This document shows positions 37,801-48,765 of a stretch of 64,000 nt of DNA, in pieces. The stretch is from Acanthochlamys bracteata (Eukaryota > Streptophyta > Magnoliopsida > Pandanales > Velloziaceae). The notes beneath the pieces are model-generated. The model worked only from the letters and a program-made list of their open reading frames with translations. It ran no database searches and was not told where the DNA came from. How positions within the stretch are numbered: position 1 is the stretch's first letter; every line of letters begins with the position of its first letter. The translations under genes were made by a program, and so were the position numbers. The DNA lies in the NCBI GenBank assembly GCA_019914995.1, contig CM034135.1, forward strand, positions 5,210,501-5,274,500, in the 5' to 3' direction.

Positions 37801-38625
37801 AATTATTTGAATTGGCTCTTTGCTGATCTTGAGATAAGCTTTCTTTCTTACATAAATACTGATATTAGTTATTCTAAGAACTCATCATAGATGTATGTTT
37901 GTTCTCTTAATGTAATCTTTACAGGTTCACGTCTGTCGCTCCAGCCAACATCAATGACGTATGCTAAAATGCTTTTTCTCCCAGAAAGGCCTCTCGATTT
38001 GCAGTAGATGCATCATCTTAGGTATCCTCCATTGACTGCTTTGCACTTTCCTTGTTGATTCTAAACTAGAATTTATCGTGTTGTTTTAGGTATTCTCTTT
38101 TTGCACGAAATGCTTCAAAAGTTTATGAAGTTGTACGTTAGGCTGGTCAAAAATTCTAATGTTTGCGTAAAAGGTAAATTGGTTTATTTTATTTTATTTT
38201 CTATTGTCCTTAAGTGCATCTTAAATATGCCGCATCTTGATAGAACATTTACAATAAGAATAGATGCCTCAAGGATGCAAGTAGATTTTCTCTAAATCTT
38301 AATTGCTGCATGATGTTTGAACATGTGGTCTTTTTTCATCGATTCCAGGCTGACTTGTTGGATTTCTCAAGCAGGGTGTAAAAGCATATAAATAGATCTC
38401 ATCATCCATGTTCGCATGATGTTTGGTGTAATTTTTGAAATTTCGTATGTGATCAAAGGAAGTTTTGAGACCTTAATTATTTATTGTATTATTTTTTTCG
38501 TTAATTAAATATCAAAGCAGACTACTGACTACCAATTTAACCACTACCAAAAAAGAGGTGCACAAATTTACTTTTATAATATTGTGGTCTTTGTTATTGA
38601 ACATAAGAGGAATATCTGGTTATTG
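31890..38625. repeat. Array R, left part: diverged tandem units
   Basis: Several blocks recur in the same orientation. Block 1 is a GGATGCATCAT motif followed by TCCTTTGACTGCCTTTGC (33659, 34799 partial, 36082, 38007). Block 2 is a TTATGTAACAAAYTAGYAAATGCT motif followed by a GAGAGATTC motif (about 33380, 34505, 35810). Block 3 is TTGAATACCTTACATCGAGGAG-like (31903, 34237, 36608). Block 4 is TAGTGTAATGAAATTTTGATTC-like (32820, 36866). Spacing is about 1.1-1.9 kb and identity is patchy. No protein family was recognised in any unit. Confidence 0.75.
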
Positions 38626-38630
38626 TAATT

Positions 38631-40112
38631 AGAGGTGCAAAAACATGAAGGACGGGCTGGCCCATCAGGGACAAAGAAGACAATCGGACTGGATGGTTCA
38701 GTCAGATCTTCATATAGAGTTATATGCTGCATTTTTTTCACTGCAAATTTCTAATGTTTCAGACAAGTTAGCATTTCAACTATCTCATTAGTAAATTGTG
38801 TTCTCCATTCTTCAATCCTTCCGGCAGTACTAAATGTCAATTCTAAAAATAATGTTGAAATAAGAATAGTGAAAGTATCACGTGCTAATTTAAGAGAGTA
38901 CTGAATATTTTGTTGAATATGTCTTCCACAAGTTCAAAACTTTAAAACTTTTTGAGTTTTCATCATCTTTTACAATGACGGTATCTTTTTCAAAAAATTT
39001 GTTCATGTCCGAAAAAAATTGCATGCTGCTTGAAATTAAAAATAGTGTTGAACTTGAGCCAGACTTGGTGGAGATAAAGACCAATTGATAGTTTTTTCTT
39101 CTTACTTTAATGAGTTTGTGCCGTTGTCGCTTGTTGTTATTGATTTAGCAAATTATCAAAGCTAACTTTATAAAGATTATAAATTTTGTACAACTTGTTG
39201 TGAGCTTTAGTTATTTATAATTGAATATAAAAATATCCAAAAATATACCAATATATGTAATAGTATTAAAAAAATACACTAATTTAAATTTAGGATCTAA
39301 CATAAAGGCAAAACAATTTAAAAAGTAATATCAGACAAATATTCTTTTAATTTGCTCATCATTATTGTAACTATAGGTCCAAATAATTGATATGTTACAT
39401 GTAAATATAACATAGTAGATATATTAAGAATTGAATATAAAACTAATAGAAAAGTAAGATAGTAATAAAACATTAGCAACATAAAGAGTTTATAAAAATT
39501 CTACAAGTTTTTTCATCAATAATCTAATGAACTTCAATAAATATGTTGTTACTTGTTCTTTTATTATAAAAAATTATAAGCATATTTTTATAATCTAAAC
39601 TACTTTTTAACATTAAATAAAGAAAATTCTATCTTACTGGCATATCAAGATTGAGATTTCGAGGCTTTAGATATTCTGTTGTGCACTATCTCTTAAATTC
39701 AGCTAAACGTTGGTTTGAACTAATAATTTAAAAAATAGCAACACGAATATCATTAATTTGTTCATTTATCAGCTGCATATCTGATTATACGATCAAGTTG
39801 ATAATATGACAATCACAACGTTGATTTAGTAAGAATGTGCAACAATACTTTAATAATCTTATTTAGCGTTACCTCTCCAAATATCAAATGTTAAGGTAAT
39901 AGAAAATTTTAATAAACTTAATTCAGATTTTAATATAGTGCGCATTTTATTGTAATAATTAATGATATCGCTTCTAATAATTATTCTACTAATTTTTTGA
40001 AATTATGGACATATTCTCTTTTAATATGCTTTTCATAGAAAAATGACTTACTAAAATTAATATCTCTTTTAATATGCTTTTCATAAAAAAATGACTTACC
40101 AAAATTAATAGG
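38631..40112 (-). mobile_element. hAT element, left half with decayed transposase C-terminal part
   Basis: Minus-strand translation between about 39830 and 39490 gives hAT transposase-like pieces with stops between them: CHIINLIV, MQLINEQINDIRVAI, SSNQRLAEFKR, KPRNLNLDMPV and MLKSSLDYKNM. Its partner half is 50284-51237, with the N-terminal BED region on the same strand; the copia element lies between. The left end near 38631 (AGAGGTGCAAAAAC, then GGACGGGCTGGCCC) resembles hAT termini. A 50-bp direct repeat (TCTTTTAATATGCTTTTCAT) sits at 40017 and 40067. Confidence 0.75.
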
Positions 40113-41673
40113 TGTTAGATATTCCTGCAAGATCAACTCAAGAGGGGAGGGGTGAATTGAGTTAGTCTATAAAAATTTTCGTTAAGTTTGTAATCCTACT
40201 GGCAGAGAGCCGACGGTCAATTTTGTGTCAATCTTTGTAACTGCAGATGAAGAGTTAGTGTGTTCTTGTGTAGTGACAAAGAGTAGTGCTTAGGGTATTT
40301 AACGTGGTTCGGCAAAACCCCTTTGCCTACATCCACAGTCGCTCTATCACCAGAGCCAAAGCTTCACTAGACCTTTAATAAGCTAAAAATACACCTAGAG
40401 CGAAGTGTCGCCAAACACACATACTCTCTGGGTTTCTTCGCCAAGACAACCCCTACCAGCCTCCCGGGACACGCTTTGTCCCCGGGCTGATTTGCTAGCA
40501 CTATTACAAGGTCTAAGAGCTTACACCAAGCTCTACACCGAGCTTCCTTTACGGTGTATGCAAAGCACCACCTTTACAATCGTAAGTGACAAGTTACAAG
40601 AAAATAAACAGGTATTGAGTGCGGGATCTATCTCATGAATGTTGAGTGTTTAATCGGTGATTCGGATGAGATGATCGGAGAGATTCTTGAGAGATTTCTT
40701 GAGTATGATTTCTGCAAGATTTGTTTTGTGTGGAGTAGTCAAGTTCGTGATGGTGGTAGGAGTTTTTGTGTAGAGTGGTAGAGTTCTTATATGTCTACAT
40801 TTTTTGCTTGGATTCTCTCTACTTACTTTTTCTTTTTGTTCTCTCCCTGTTTTTCTCTATTTCTCCACAACGTTTCCTCGTTGCTGTGACTCCCTTTTTA
40901 TAGAACATCTTTCCTGTGCAGGAGCCGTTGAGGAACGTTGCTGTTGGCGCTCGGTTCTTCACGTCAGAGAAGGAATGGTGTTGTCAGTGGTTCTTCAGCT
41001 ATGTTTATGCAAAGTCTTTGTTGCATTGAATGCGTTGAAGAGATTTGAATTTGCTGCCAACGGTTGAGTGCTTAATTCAGCTAAGCTTCTGTTTAAATCT
41101 CGGTGAGCTGATGAGTTGATATGGTATGTCCATAATAAATGCAGTGCAGGTTGACCGCTTGACTGATTAAGGACTTTGACTGCTTTCTTTCCTTGATTAT
41201 TGAGCTTCCCTTTTGTGTGAAAGTGAAGATTATTCTAGCTCTTGTAAATCTTCTGTTTGAAGTCCTTCAGTCCATTGTGAGTGCAGGTGATTTTTTAAAG
41301 TAAGGGAAACTTCGTTGCCGTTGAACATATAGGTCTGTCCCGAAACAGAGAAGTCTGCATATGCTTGAAAGAGCAAACAGGTTGATTGTAATGTGGGCAT
41401 TGCATCCTCTGTCCCGTATGTTGTTCTCTGTCCCGCTTCAGTAGCAGCATAGCGGTTGGATGTTATTTAGCTGTGGCATACTCTGTCCCGTATGCTGTTC
41501 TCTGTCCAGTATGTAGTAGCATAACAGTTGGTTGTATGACTGTTTTTGTTTGCTGTAAAATAAATGATATTTGTTTGTCTAATTCTGCAGACTTGTTTTC
41601 AGATTATTAGTCTTATATAAATCATAGTTCTTAATTCTTTGTTATCAGCAAAATTATCCCTCTATTTCTAACA
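40113..41673 (-). repeat. Copia 3' LTR, full length
   Basis: 1561 bp with inverted ends TGTTAGA and TCTAACA. It matches 48766-50283 along its length, including the TCAAGAGGGGAGGGGTGAAT block and repeated CTCTGTCCCGTATG motifs near the far end. The open frames inside it (for example 40405-40638) are not genes. Confidence 0.95.
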
Positions 41674-41691
41674 ATCTCCCCCTTTTTGATG
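41674..41691 (-). other. Copia polypurine tract
   Basis: Read on the minus strand, AAAAAGGGGGAGAT directly precedes the TG of the 3' LTR. Confidence 0.85.
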
Positions 41692-42513
41692 ATGACAAAC
41701 AAATTAAGAATTATTGATTTATGTTTTTGTAAGCCATCAATTTGAATTGAAAATTTGCCATACCTTTTCATGACTCCCCCTCAACTGGTGCATCTATTTT
41801 ACTTACCTGTTCGTTGCTCATGGCTCCCCCTTAGATTGAGCCATAATAATAATTCTTTTTTCTCACCTTTTGATGATTCTTCTTTCTTCCCCTTTAATAA
41901 TAATTCTTTCTCCCCCTTTTGTCATCTCAAAAAGCTTATGTAATATAGCTAAATTTTAACAGGTAACGAAAAGTTCAACCATTCATTTAAGCATAGCTAG
42001 TGACAAATAAATAAACAAGCAAACATCCAGCCACATAAAACAAACATCTAAACAGGTAATAAAACTAAGCCTAAGCTAAGTTTTTGACTAGTTATTTCTA
42101 CGCCTAGATGATGTTCTACAGCTAGGAGGTCTGGGACGTTGATGTTTTGGTTTAGCTGCAGAGGATGGAGGAAGTATTGCTACATCCTCATCAACAAAGG
42201 CTTATGAGCTGGAGACTGGTTTGTGAGCTTTGCGTTTTTAGTTCCTGCGCTTAGGGGAAAGGCTAGGAACGGTTGAGGGAGTTGATAGGGATTCAGAGAT
42301 AGGAGGTTCAGTAGAAAGGGGTTCAGGTTGGGTCTCAGCTGGGGTATCTTTGGACAGTGATTCTTCCTTGCAGAGGAGCTTCATAAACGATAATTGATAA
42401 TGGCTCGGTTTCGAATCAGGTTCTTGATAGCTCCTTCATCTGGGCATTCTTCAGGTGATTCCATGTGCTCGGTTGCCTTGTCTGGAGATGCTGAATGATC
42501 ATTGCTCCCCATA

Positions 42514-43549
42514 TTATAGTAATCTGCATTCATCTATCCATCCTCCTGCCCATCTTTCTGTGCATTTTCCTCTGCATCCATCTCTGGCTGACTTGTCCTT
42601 TGGGTGCCTTGGTTGGCAGATGGCGTCCTTGAGCTCTTCAAAGGTTGTGTTCAGCTTCTGAATTTCCTTAGTTTGCTCCAGGATGGCATTGAGAATGTTT
42701 GTCAAGCACTGAGTCAGCTGAGCTGTTGTGGCACTTGCAGAGTTATTGTCAACTGGAGGGTGCTTGGACGTTATCCTTTCCTCTACCTCAATGATTCCTC
42801 TTAAGAACTTTGCATCCATCCTCATCATCTTCTTCACTTGTAGGGTTCCCAATGACACAGCTTTAAATTGGCATATCCTACATATAACATGAGGATATGG
42901 GAAATGCTTACTCCCAGACTTGGAGACTCTCGTCATGTGGTGCAACATCACCGCACAGATGTTGATTGGCAACTTCTTCATCAACCTCCATAACAGAAAG
43001 GCGTCGTAGTTGGTGATAATGTTGCGGCTTCGCACGAGGAACTATTACTTTGGAGATGACATGGCGAGAGAGCTCTAAACAGAGGTAAGTGGGCGGCCGA
43101 CTCATATTGGAGCTTTGTTACAACCTCTGTTTCCGATGCACCGCTTGAGGTAATTCAGTTTTGAGTCAGCGGCGGCGGCATCTCCTCCCGGTGAGGTAGA
43201 TCGAGCATTAAGGACATGGATCGCGCTTCCAGGTTGATCTCGATTCCATTAACCATGGTCTGAACAGAGGAACCTCCGATCGGATGAAGATTAGCGTAGA
43301 ACATTCTGACACATTCCTCGAAAATTCTCCCGACCACTCATTGAACTTTGTCCATCCTTGTGCCTCAAAAAATTTCATCCACTTCAAGGCCGTAGTAATT
43401 GAAGTCGTCGAAATTACACACACGCCGTCAAGTGGAATTGCTAGCTGCCGGCTGTATTTCTCGAATTCCTCCTTGCCGATGAATCTCTCGTCATGATCGT
43501 GGACAATTCTGGAGCTTTTTGCCTGAGTTTTCTGATTTTTCTTGGCCAT
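42514..43549 (-). pseudogene. Extra ORF of the copia element, plant-transposon-protein-like
   Basis: It starts with Met-Ala-Lys-Lys at 43549. The first part has KWMKFFEAQGWTKF, then after a frame change near 43335 FEECVRMFYANLHP and a VNGIEINLEARSM stretch. A further frame change leads to 43035-42514 with LLWRLMKKLPINICAVMLHHM, YPHVICRI and a probable coiled coil (about 42740-42630, LTNILNAILEQTKEIQKLN). The pattern of an aromatic-rich GW motif, a VR-FYANL motif and an HHM motif is that of a domain often called putative plant transposon protein; no enzymatic role is known to me. It lies between RNase H and the 3' LTR in the sense orientation, where SIRE-type elements carry an env-like ORF. 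Its base composition is more GC-rich than the neighbouring pol. Confidence 0.65.
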
Positions 43550-43829
43550 TGCAGAGGTTTGGGGATTTGGCTTAGGGTTTGAGATTTAGGATTGAGAGGA
43601 GAGGGAAATTTGAAATGAAGGCGAGTTGTGAGGAGTCGCCCGATCGGGTTAGTTTATCCGCATCTGACCTAGTATGAGTCATTTGGGTCATGTGCTCAAA
43701 GACGTGACCGGCCACCGCTTACTATAGTTATATCGATTTGCGATCGATTGTTGTGCATTGTAATCATCTTTGAAATCTAAATACGTCTGAGAGAGGCGAG
43801 CAGAGCATAGTTATATGACACATAAACCT

Positions 43830-45395
43830 ATCTCATAGCAGATTTTTGTGAACGAGTCAAGTCCTAAAGGTTTAGTGAAGATGTCAGCTAGTTGATTCTC
43901 AGAATTAACAAAGTTTAACACTATTATTGCATTCAACATGCTCTCTAATGAAATGATGTCTCAAATCTATGTGCTTTGTGCGTGAGTGTTGAATGGGATT
44001 TTTGGTTAACTTAATGGCACTTGTATTGTCACAGAATATAGGCACATTCTTAAAATCACAACCAAATTAAGAAGTTGTTGTTTTATCCAAAGTACCTGAG
44101 AGCAGCAACTTCCAGCGGCTATGTATTCTGCTTCAGCAGTTGACATCGCCACTGAAGCTTGTTTTCTGGAGTACCATGAGATCAGACAACCTCCTAAAAA
44201 CTAACAAGAGCCACTTGTGCTCTTTCTATCAAGCTTGCATCCACCAAAATCAGCGTCAGCATATGCATATAAGTTAAATTCACAGCCTCTTGGATAGAAT
44301 AATCCTAATTCCTTAGTTCCTACCAAGTATCTAATGATTCGTTTTACAGCTATCATGTGAGACTCTTTTGGATCACTTTGAAATCTAGCACATAGACATA
44401 CACTGAATTGAATGTCCGATCTACTGGCAGTAAGATAAAAAAGTGATCCAATCATACCTCTATATAATTTCTGATCAACTACTTTACCTGTCTTATCTCG
44501 GTTCAGTTTGTAGGAGGTAGGTATTGGAGTGCTCATCTCCTTGCTTCCTTCCATGCTGTATTTTTTTATCAACTCTTTAATGTACTTGTTTTGACTTATG
44601 AAGATGCCATTTTTCAGTTGTTTAATTTGTAGACCAAGGAAATAATTTAGTTCACCCATCAAGCTCATTTCAAACTCCTCTTTCATCAAGCCAGAAAGTT
44701 TTCTGCATAGTCTTTCATTAGTGGCACCAAATATTATATCATCTACATAGACTTGTACAATTAACATGTCATTATCTTCATGCAATGTGAACAAGGTTAA
44801 GTCAATCTTACCTCGACTGAAGCCTTTTTCAATCAGAAATGTGCTTAATCTTTCATACCAAGCTCTGGGAGCTTGTTTCAGATCATAAACAGCTTTATTC
44901 AATTTGTAAACATGATTTGGACAGCTTGTGTTTTCAAACCCGGGAGGTTGTTCAACATAAACTTCTTCTTTCAGAAGACCATTCAGAACTGCACTTTTAA
45001 CATCCATTTGAAAAAGTTTGAAATCTTTTTAACATGCAAAAGCAATAGTATTCTAATGGCTTCAAGACGTACAACAGGAGCATAAGTTTCATCAAAATCT
45101 ATTCCTTCTTCCTAGTTATATCCTTTAGCTACTAGTCTAGCTTTGTTTCTAATTATGATGCCATTTTCATCTAATTTATTTCTAAACACCCATTTTGTTC
45201 CTATGATAGATTTGTTTGGAGGTTTTTTAACAAGATGCCATACATTATTTCTTTCAAACTGATTTAATTCTTCTTGCATGGCAGTGATTCATGAACTATC
45301 TGTCAATGCATCATCTATGAATTTTGGTTCTAGACTTGATACAAATGCAGAATGTTCCATGAAATTATTTTTAAAGTAAGATCTGATTCTTGTAC
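43830..45395 (-). pseudogene. Copia reverse transcriptase and RNase H, broken
   Basis: The open segment 45007-44201 has MDVKSAVLNG (first catalytic Asp), VYVEQPPGFE, KQAPRAWYERL, VQVYVDDIIFG (the YVDD catalytic pair), FEMSLMGELNYFLGLQ and YADADFGG (RNase H start). A stop after STSGSC at about 44201 precedes more RNase H: ISWYSRKQASVAMSTAEAEYIA, then a [12 protein letters not shown]-like piece and ADIFTKPL near 43870. Upstream of 45007 the N-terminal part of the domain is interrupted by stops. The catalytic residues are present, so decay is through stops and frameshifts. Confidence 0.9.
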
Positions 45396-45396
45396 C

Positions 45397-46468
45397 TTAA
45401 TTTACTTCACCTAGTATATTTTCTTGTAGATGACTGGATCTGTACTTGAAAGTCCTGCTGGTCTGCTCACGAGTTTCCGTCTGATCAGGTAGAATTCCAA
45501 GAGTCTGTCCTTCCTCTGTTATTTCAACTGGCTGTTCGTCTGCTGTTTGGGTCTTTGTAATCTGTTGTTTTTCTGTCGATGGGAACAGCTCTTCTTCTTC
45601 TTCTGATCCTGCATCTAGTTCTCGATTTCTTCTCGTCCCATTGTTAGACTCATTAAATAATACATGCATAGATTCTTCAACAATCATGGTTCGTTTGTTA
45701 AAAATTCTATAAGCTTTTGATGCAGAAGAGTAACCGAGAAAAATACCTTCATCACTTTTTGCATCAAACTTTCCAAGATTATCTTTCCCGTTGTTGAAGA
45801 TAAAACATTTGCATCCAAATGTTCTTAAATAACTGATATTTGGGGTTCTTCCTTTTAGAAGCTCATATGGAGTCTTTTTAAGAATGGGTGGGATGAATGC
45901 ACGGTTAATAATATGACATGCAGTATTAACAGTTTCAGCCCAAAAATATTTTGGTAGGTTCTGTTCTATGAGCATGGTTCGTTCGTGCCATTTCTACTAG
46001 CACTCTATTTTTTCTTTCCACTACACCATTTTGTTGGGGAGTTCTTGGAGCAGAAAAATTATGTGACAGTCCATTTGAATCACAGAATTCATCAAAATAA
46101 AAGTTTTGAAATTCTTTACCATGATCACTTCTAATAGCACAGATATTTAGGTTTAGTTCTTTTTGAATCTTTTTGAAAAAACATATGAATATTTTCAGGG
46201 CATCATTTTTGTATGCTAGGAAGTAAACCCAAAAAAATCGAGAATAATCATCTACTATTACTAGGCAGTAATACTTATCTTCTAAGCTTGCTGTTCTTGA
46301 TGGTCCAAACAAATCCATATGCAGCAGTTGTAATGGTTGCTTTGTTGTTATCACTTGCTTATGCTTGAATGATGACCTCACTTGTTTTCCTTTAGCACAA
46401 GCATCACATAATTCATTCAGGCTATAGTTTGTTTCAGGCAAACCCTTTACTAGTTTTAACTTGGACAA
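45397..46468 (-). pseudogene. Copia integrase, frameshifted
   Basis: The first frame (46468-45935) holds the end of the GAG-pre-integrase region (LCDACAKGKQVRSSF) and the integrase core: LLHMDLFGPS (first Asp), VDDYSRFFWVYF, AIRSDHGKEFQN (second Asp) and QQNGVVERKNR (Glu). After MART the frame shifts; the second frame (45975-45397) continues with FWAETVNTACHIINR, KTPYELLKGRTPN and LRTFGCKCFI, then an acidic linker. Confidence 0.9.
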
Positions 46469-46499
46469 TTTTGATAGGATCTTGATATTGCAGTGTCCT

Positions 46500-46693
46500 A
46501 AGCGTCTGTGTCAGAGCCAGCTGCTTTCCTGCTGACTTGTGTTGTCTCCAAGAATCACATTTCCGCCAATTTGTTTTTGTAGACTGCTGAAACATTTTTC
46601 ATTTCCTGTCATGTGTCTTGAGCATCCGCTGTCCAAGTACCATTTGCTATTTTTCAATCGGGTTAGCTCATCTCCTTCCTGCAAAAGAAGTCT
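46500..46693 (-). pseudogene. Copia aspartic protease remnant
   Basis: The active-site region reads WYLDSGCSRHMTG (about 46640-46600), followed by VILGDN. After a stop near 46510 it jumps to a HRRLGHCNI motif of the GAG-pre-integrase domain. Much of the protease domain normally lying between these is absent, so there is an internal deletion. Confidence 0.8.
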
Positions 46694-48703
46694 TTAGTGC
46701 TTAGGTACCCAAATTTCTTTGGGTCCTGAAGAGTTAGTGCTGTTATATGTTCCTTTTGGAACCCATATCATTTTAATTTTATTAGTGTTCCTTTTATACC
46801 AGCATGAATAAACATTATGCCCTTTTCTGTCACAATGAAAGCATTTAACAAAAGGTATTGTGGAGTAAGACATGTTTGCTGTATGTGCTTTGGACATTAA
46901 ATTTTTGTTTTGCATCCTTACTGTTGCCATACTTGAGTGGCTTGTGGAGGGCTGATCATACCTTGAGATTTGTTTACCAGTTGCCATAGATGCTGGAATG
47001 AATCCTATTCCTTCCTTTCTGTATGGGCTGCGTTGAGCTCCCAGTATTGCATCTAGTCTATCCTTTCCATTAACAAATCTTGCCAGTGATGCTTCTAGGT
47101 CGAGGTTCTTACTCTGCAGAGCTTTGTTCTCTTGAAGCAGTCTTTGATTTTCTTCCATTAGCTTAGTTTCTTTTATGTGTATATTTGTATAATCAGTCAT
47201 GAATGGTTTAAGATCTGGAATGGTGGGGTATGACAGTCTATCCACCTCTCTACACAGTGCCTCATTCAACTCCTCAAGCTCAGCAATTTTCTTTATCATG
47301 TCTATGCTTGAGCTTTCTGTGCATCTTGTCAGTTCTCTAGTCTTACATTCATTTAGTTTGACATGAAGCTTTTCATTTATTTGAGTCAAGCGTTTATTTT
47401 CAATGTGCAGTGCACATAGTTTAGAGTTAATATGATCATAATCTGCATGGAGTGTGTCTTTCATAGCATCAGTTTTGTCTTCTAAGGCATTTTTTAAAAC
47501 AAGTATTTCCTTTTTCAGACATTCGTTTTCATCCTTAAATTTATGCATGCATACCTTCATAGTTTTGCAATCGATTTTGGCATGTAGGTATTTTGCATAC
47601 AGTTCATCAAAGACATCTTGTAATTGTTCATTAGAATCATCATAGTCAGTAGAATTTACCTCATTGTCATCTTTATGATCTGCCATCAGACATAAGTTGC
47701 TTTCTTCATTTTTCTCTATCTCAGTCTGACTGTCTTCTGATGAACTTTCATCTTCATCACTCCAGGCTGCCATAGCTCGTTTTCTTCTTGTGTCCTTGTA
47801 TTTAGATCTCTTGAGCAGTGGACAATCGTTCTTGAAGTGTCCTGGCTTATTGCAGTTGAAGCAGTTGGTGTCCTGTTTGTCCTCTCCTCTATTGGTTCTT
47901 CCAGGAACCCTGATTTTTCTAAGCTTGTTTCTTTTGAGAAAACTTTTAAATTTACGGGTTAAGAGTGCAATGTCTTCATCAGAGGAAGAATCACTTACTT
48001 GCTGGTCGTTGATCTTTAATGCAATCCCTTCAGGATGTTCATCAGTTTTCTTCAGAGATAGTTCCTTGGCCATTAGCTTGCCAATCAGTTCATCTAGTGA
48101 CATTTGAGAAAAAGTTAGATTTTCCTCTATGGCATCTACTTTAGATCCAAATGTTAGCAGCACAGCTCTCAATATCTTCCATTTCAGTTCTTCAGGTTTG
48201 AATACTTTTCCTAGATTCTTCAGAGGATTTGTAATGTTAGTAAATCTAGTGAACATCTGAGAAATGGACTCACCTCGGTTCATCCTGAAGTTTTCATACT
48301 CATGCATGAGCAGATTCACTCTGGTTTCCTTGACTTGAGTGGTTCCTTCATGCGTTACCTCCAACTGATCCCATATTTCTTTGGCAGAGTTGCAAGCACT
48401 GATTCGGTTGAACTCATTAGGATCCAGCGCACAATACAGAAGGTTCATAGCTCTGTCATTCATTGATATGAGCTTGTTATCTTCATCATTGTATTCTCGT
48501 TCAGCCTTGGGGATACGTATCCCATCTGGACCAGTTTTGGTTGGAAGGATAGGTCCGTCCCGTATGATCTTCCATAGTGTGAAGTCTTGTGCTCGAATGA
48601 AGATTGTCATCTTGGTTTTCCAGTAGCCATAATTTGTTCCATCAAAGAGTGGTGGTCTGTTGGAGGATCTACCTTCAAAAACTATAGGAACAAGGTTAGC
48701 CAT
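46694..48703 (-). CDS. Copia gag polyprotein, intact frame
   Basis: 669 residues, the longest open frame of the window. It begins Met-Ala-Asn-Leu at 48703. The N-terminal part has PPLFDGTNYGYWKTKM and the capsid-like region with AKEIWDQLEVTHEGT and SQMFTRFTNITNPLKNLG (about residues 10-230). A CCHC zinc knuckle (CFNCNKPGHFKNDC) lies at about residue 280. A long acidic and coiled-coil stretch follows (about 310-560), then a second knuckle-like CFHCDRKGHNVYSC at about 630. The product would package element RNA into virus-like particles. The intact gag contrasts with the broken pol. It stops just upstream of the protease remnant. Confidence 0.92.
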   Translation of the reverse strand: MANLVPIVFEGRSSNRPPLFDGTNYGYWKTKMTIFIRAQDFTLWKIIRDGPILPTKTGPDGIRIPKAEREYNDEDNKLISMNDRAMNLLYCALDPNEFNRISACNSAKEIWDQLEVTHEGTTQVKETRVNLLMHEYENFRMNRGESISQMFTRFTNITNPLKNLGKVFKPEELKWKILRAVLLTFGSKVDAIEENLTFSQMSLDELIGKLMAKELSLKKTDEHPEGIALKINDQQVSDSSSDEDIALLTRKFKSFLKRNKLRKIRVPGRTNRGEDKQDTNCFNCNKPGHFKNDCPLLKRSKYKDTRRKRAMAAWSDEDESSSEDSQTEIEKNEESNLCLMADHKDDNEVNSTDYDDSNEQLQDVFDELYAKYLHAKIDCKTMKVCMHKFKDENECLKKEILVLKNALEDKTDAMKDTLHADYDHINSKLCALHIENKRLTQINEKLHVKLNECKTRELTRCTESSSIDMIKKIAELEELNEALCREVDRLSYPTIPDLKPFMTDYTNIHIKETKLMEENQRLLQENKALQSKNLDLEASLARFVNGKDRLDAILGAQRSPYRKEGIGFIPASMATGKQISRYDQPSTSHSSMATVRMQNKNLMSKAHTANMSYSTIPFVKCFHCDRKGHNVYSCWYKRNTNKIKMIWVPKGTYNSTNSSGPKEIWVPKH

Positions 48704-48747
48704 AAGGATCTTTTACCTCAAGGTTGTTAGACCTTTGATTTTTGGAT

Positions 48748-48765
48748 GCCTGCTCTGATACCAAT
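48748..48765 (-). other. Copia primer-binding site
   Basis: On the minus strand the 5' LTR is followed by ATTGGTATCAGAGCAGGC, complementary to the initiator methionine tRNA 3' end as in most plant LTR elements. Confidence 0.9.

Noticed and set aside
40405-41067. ORFs in the left copia LTR
   Set aside because: They fall inside the LTR and are not preserved in the other LTR.
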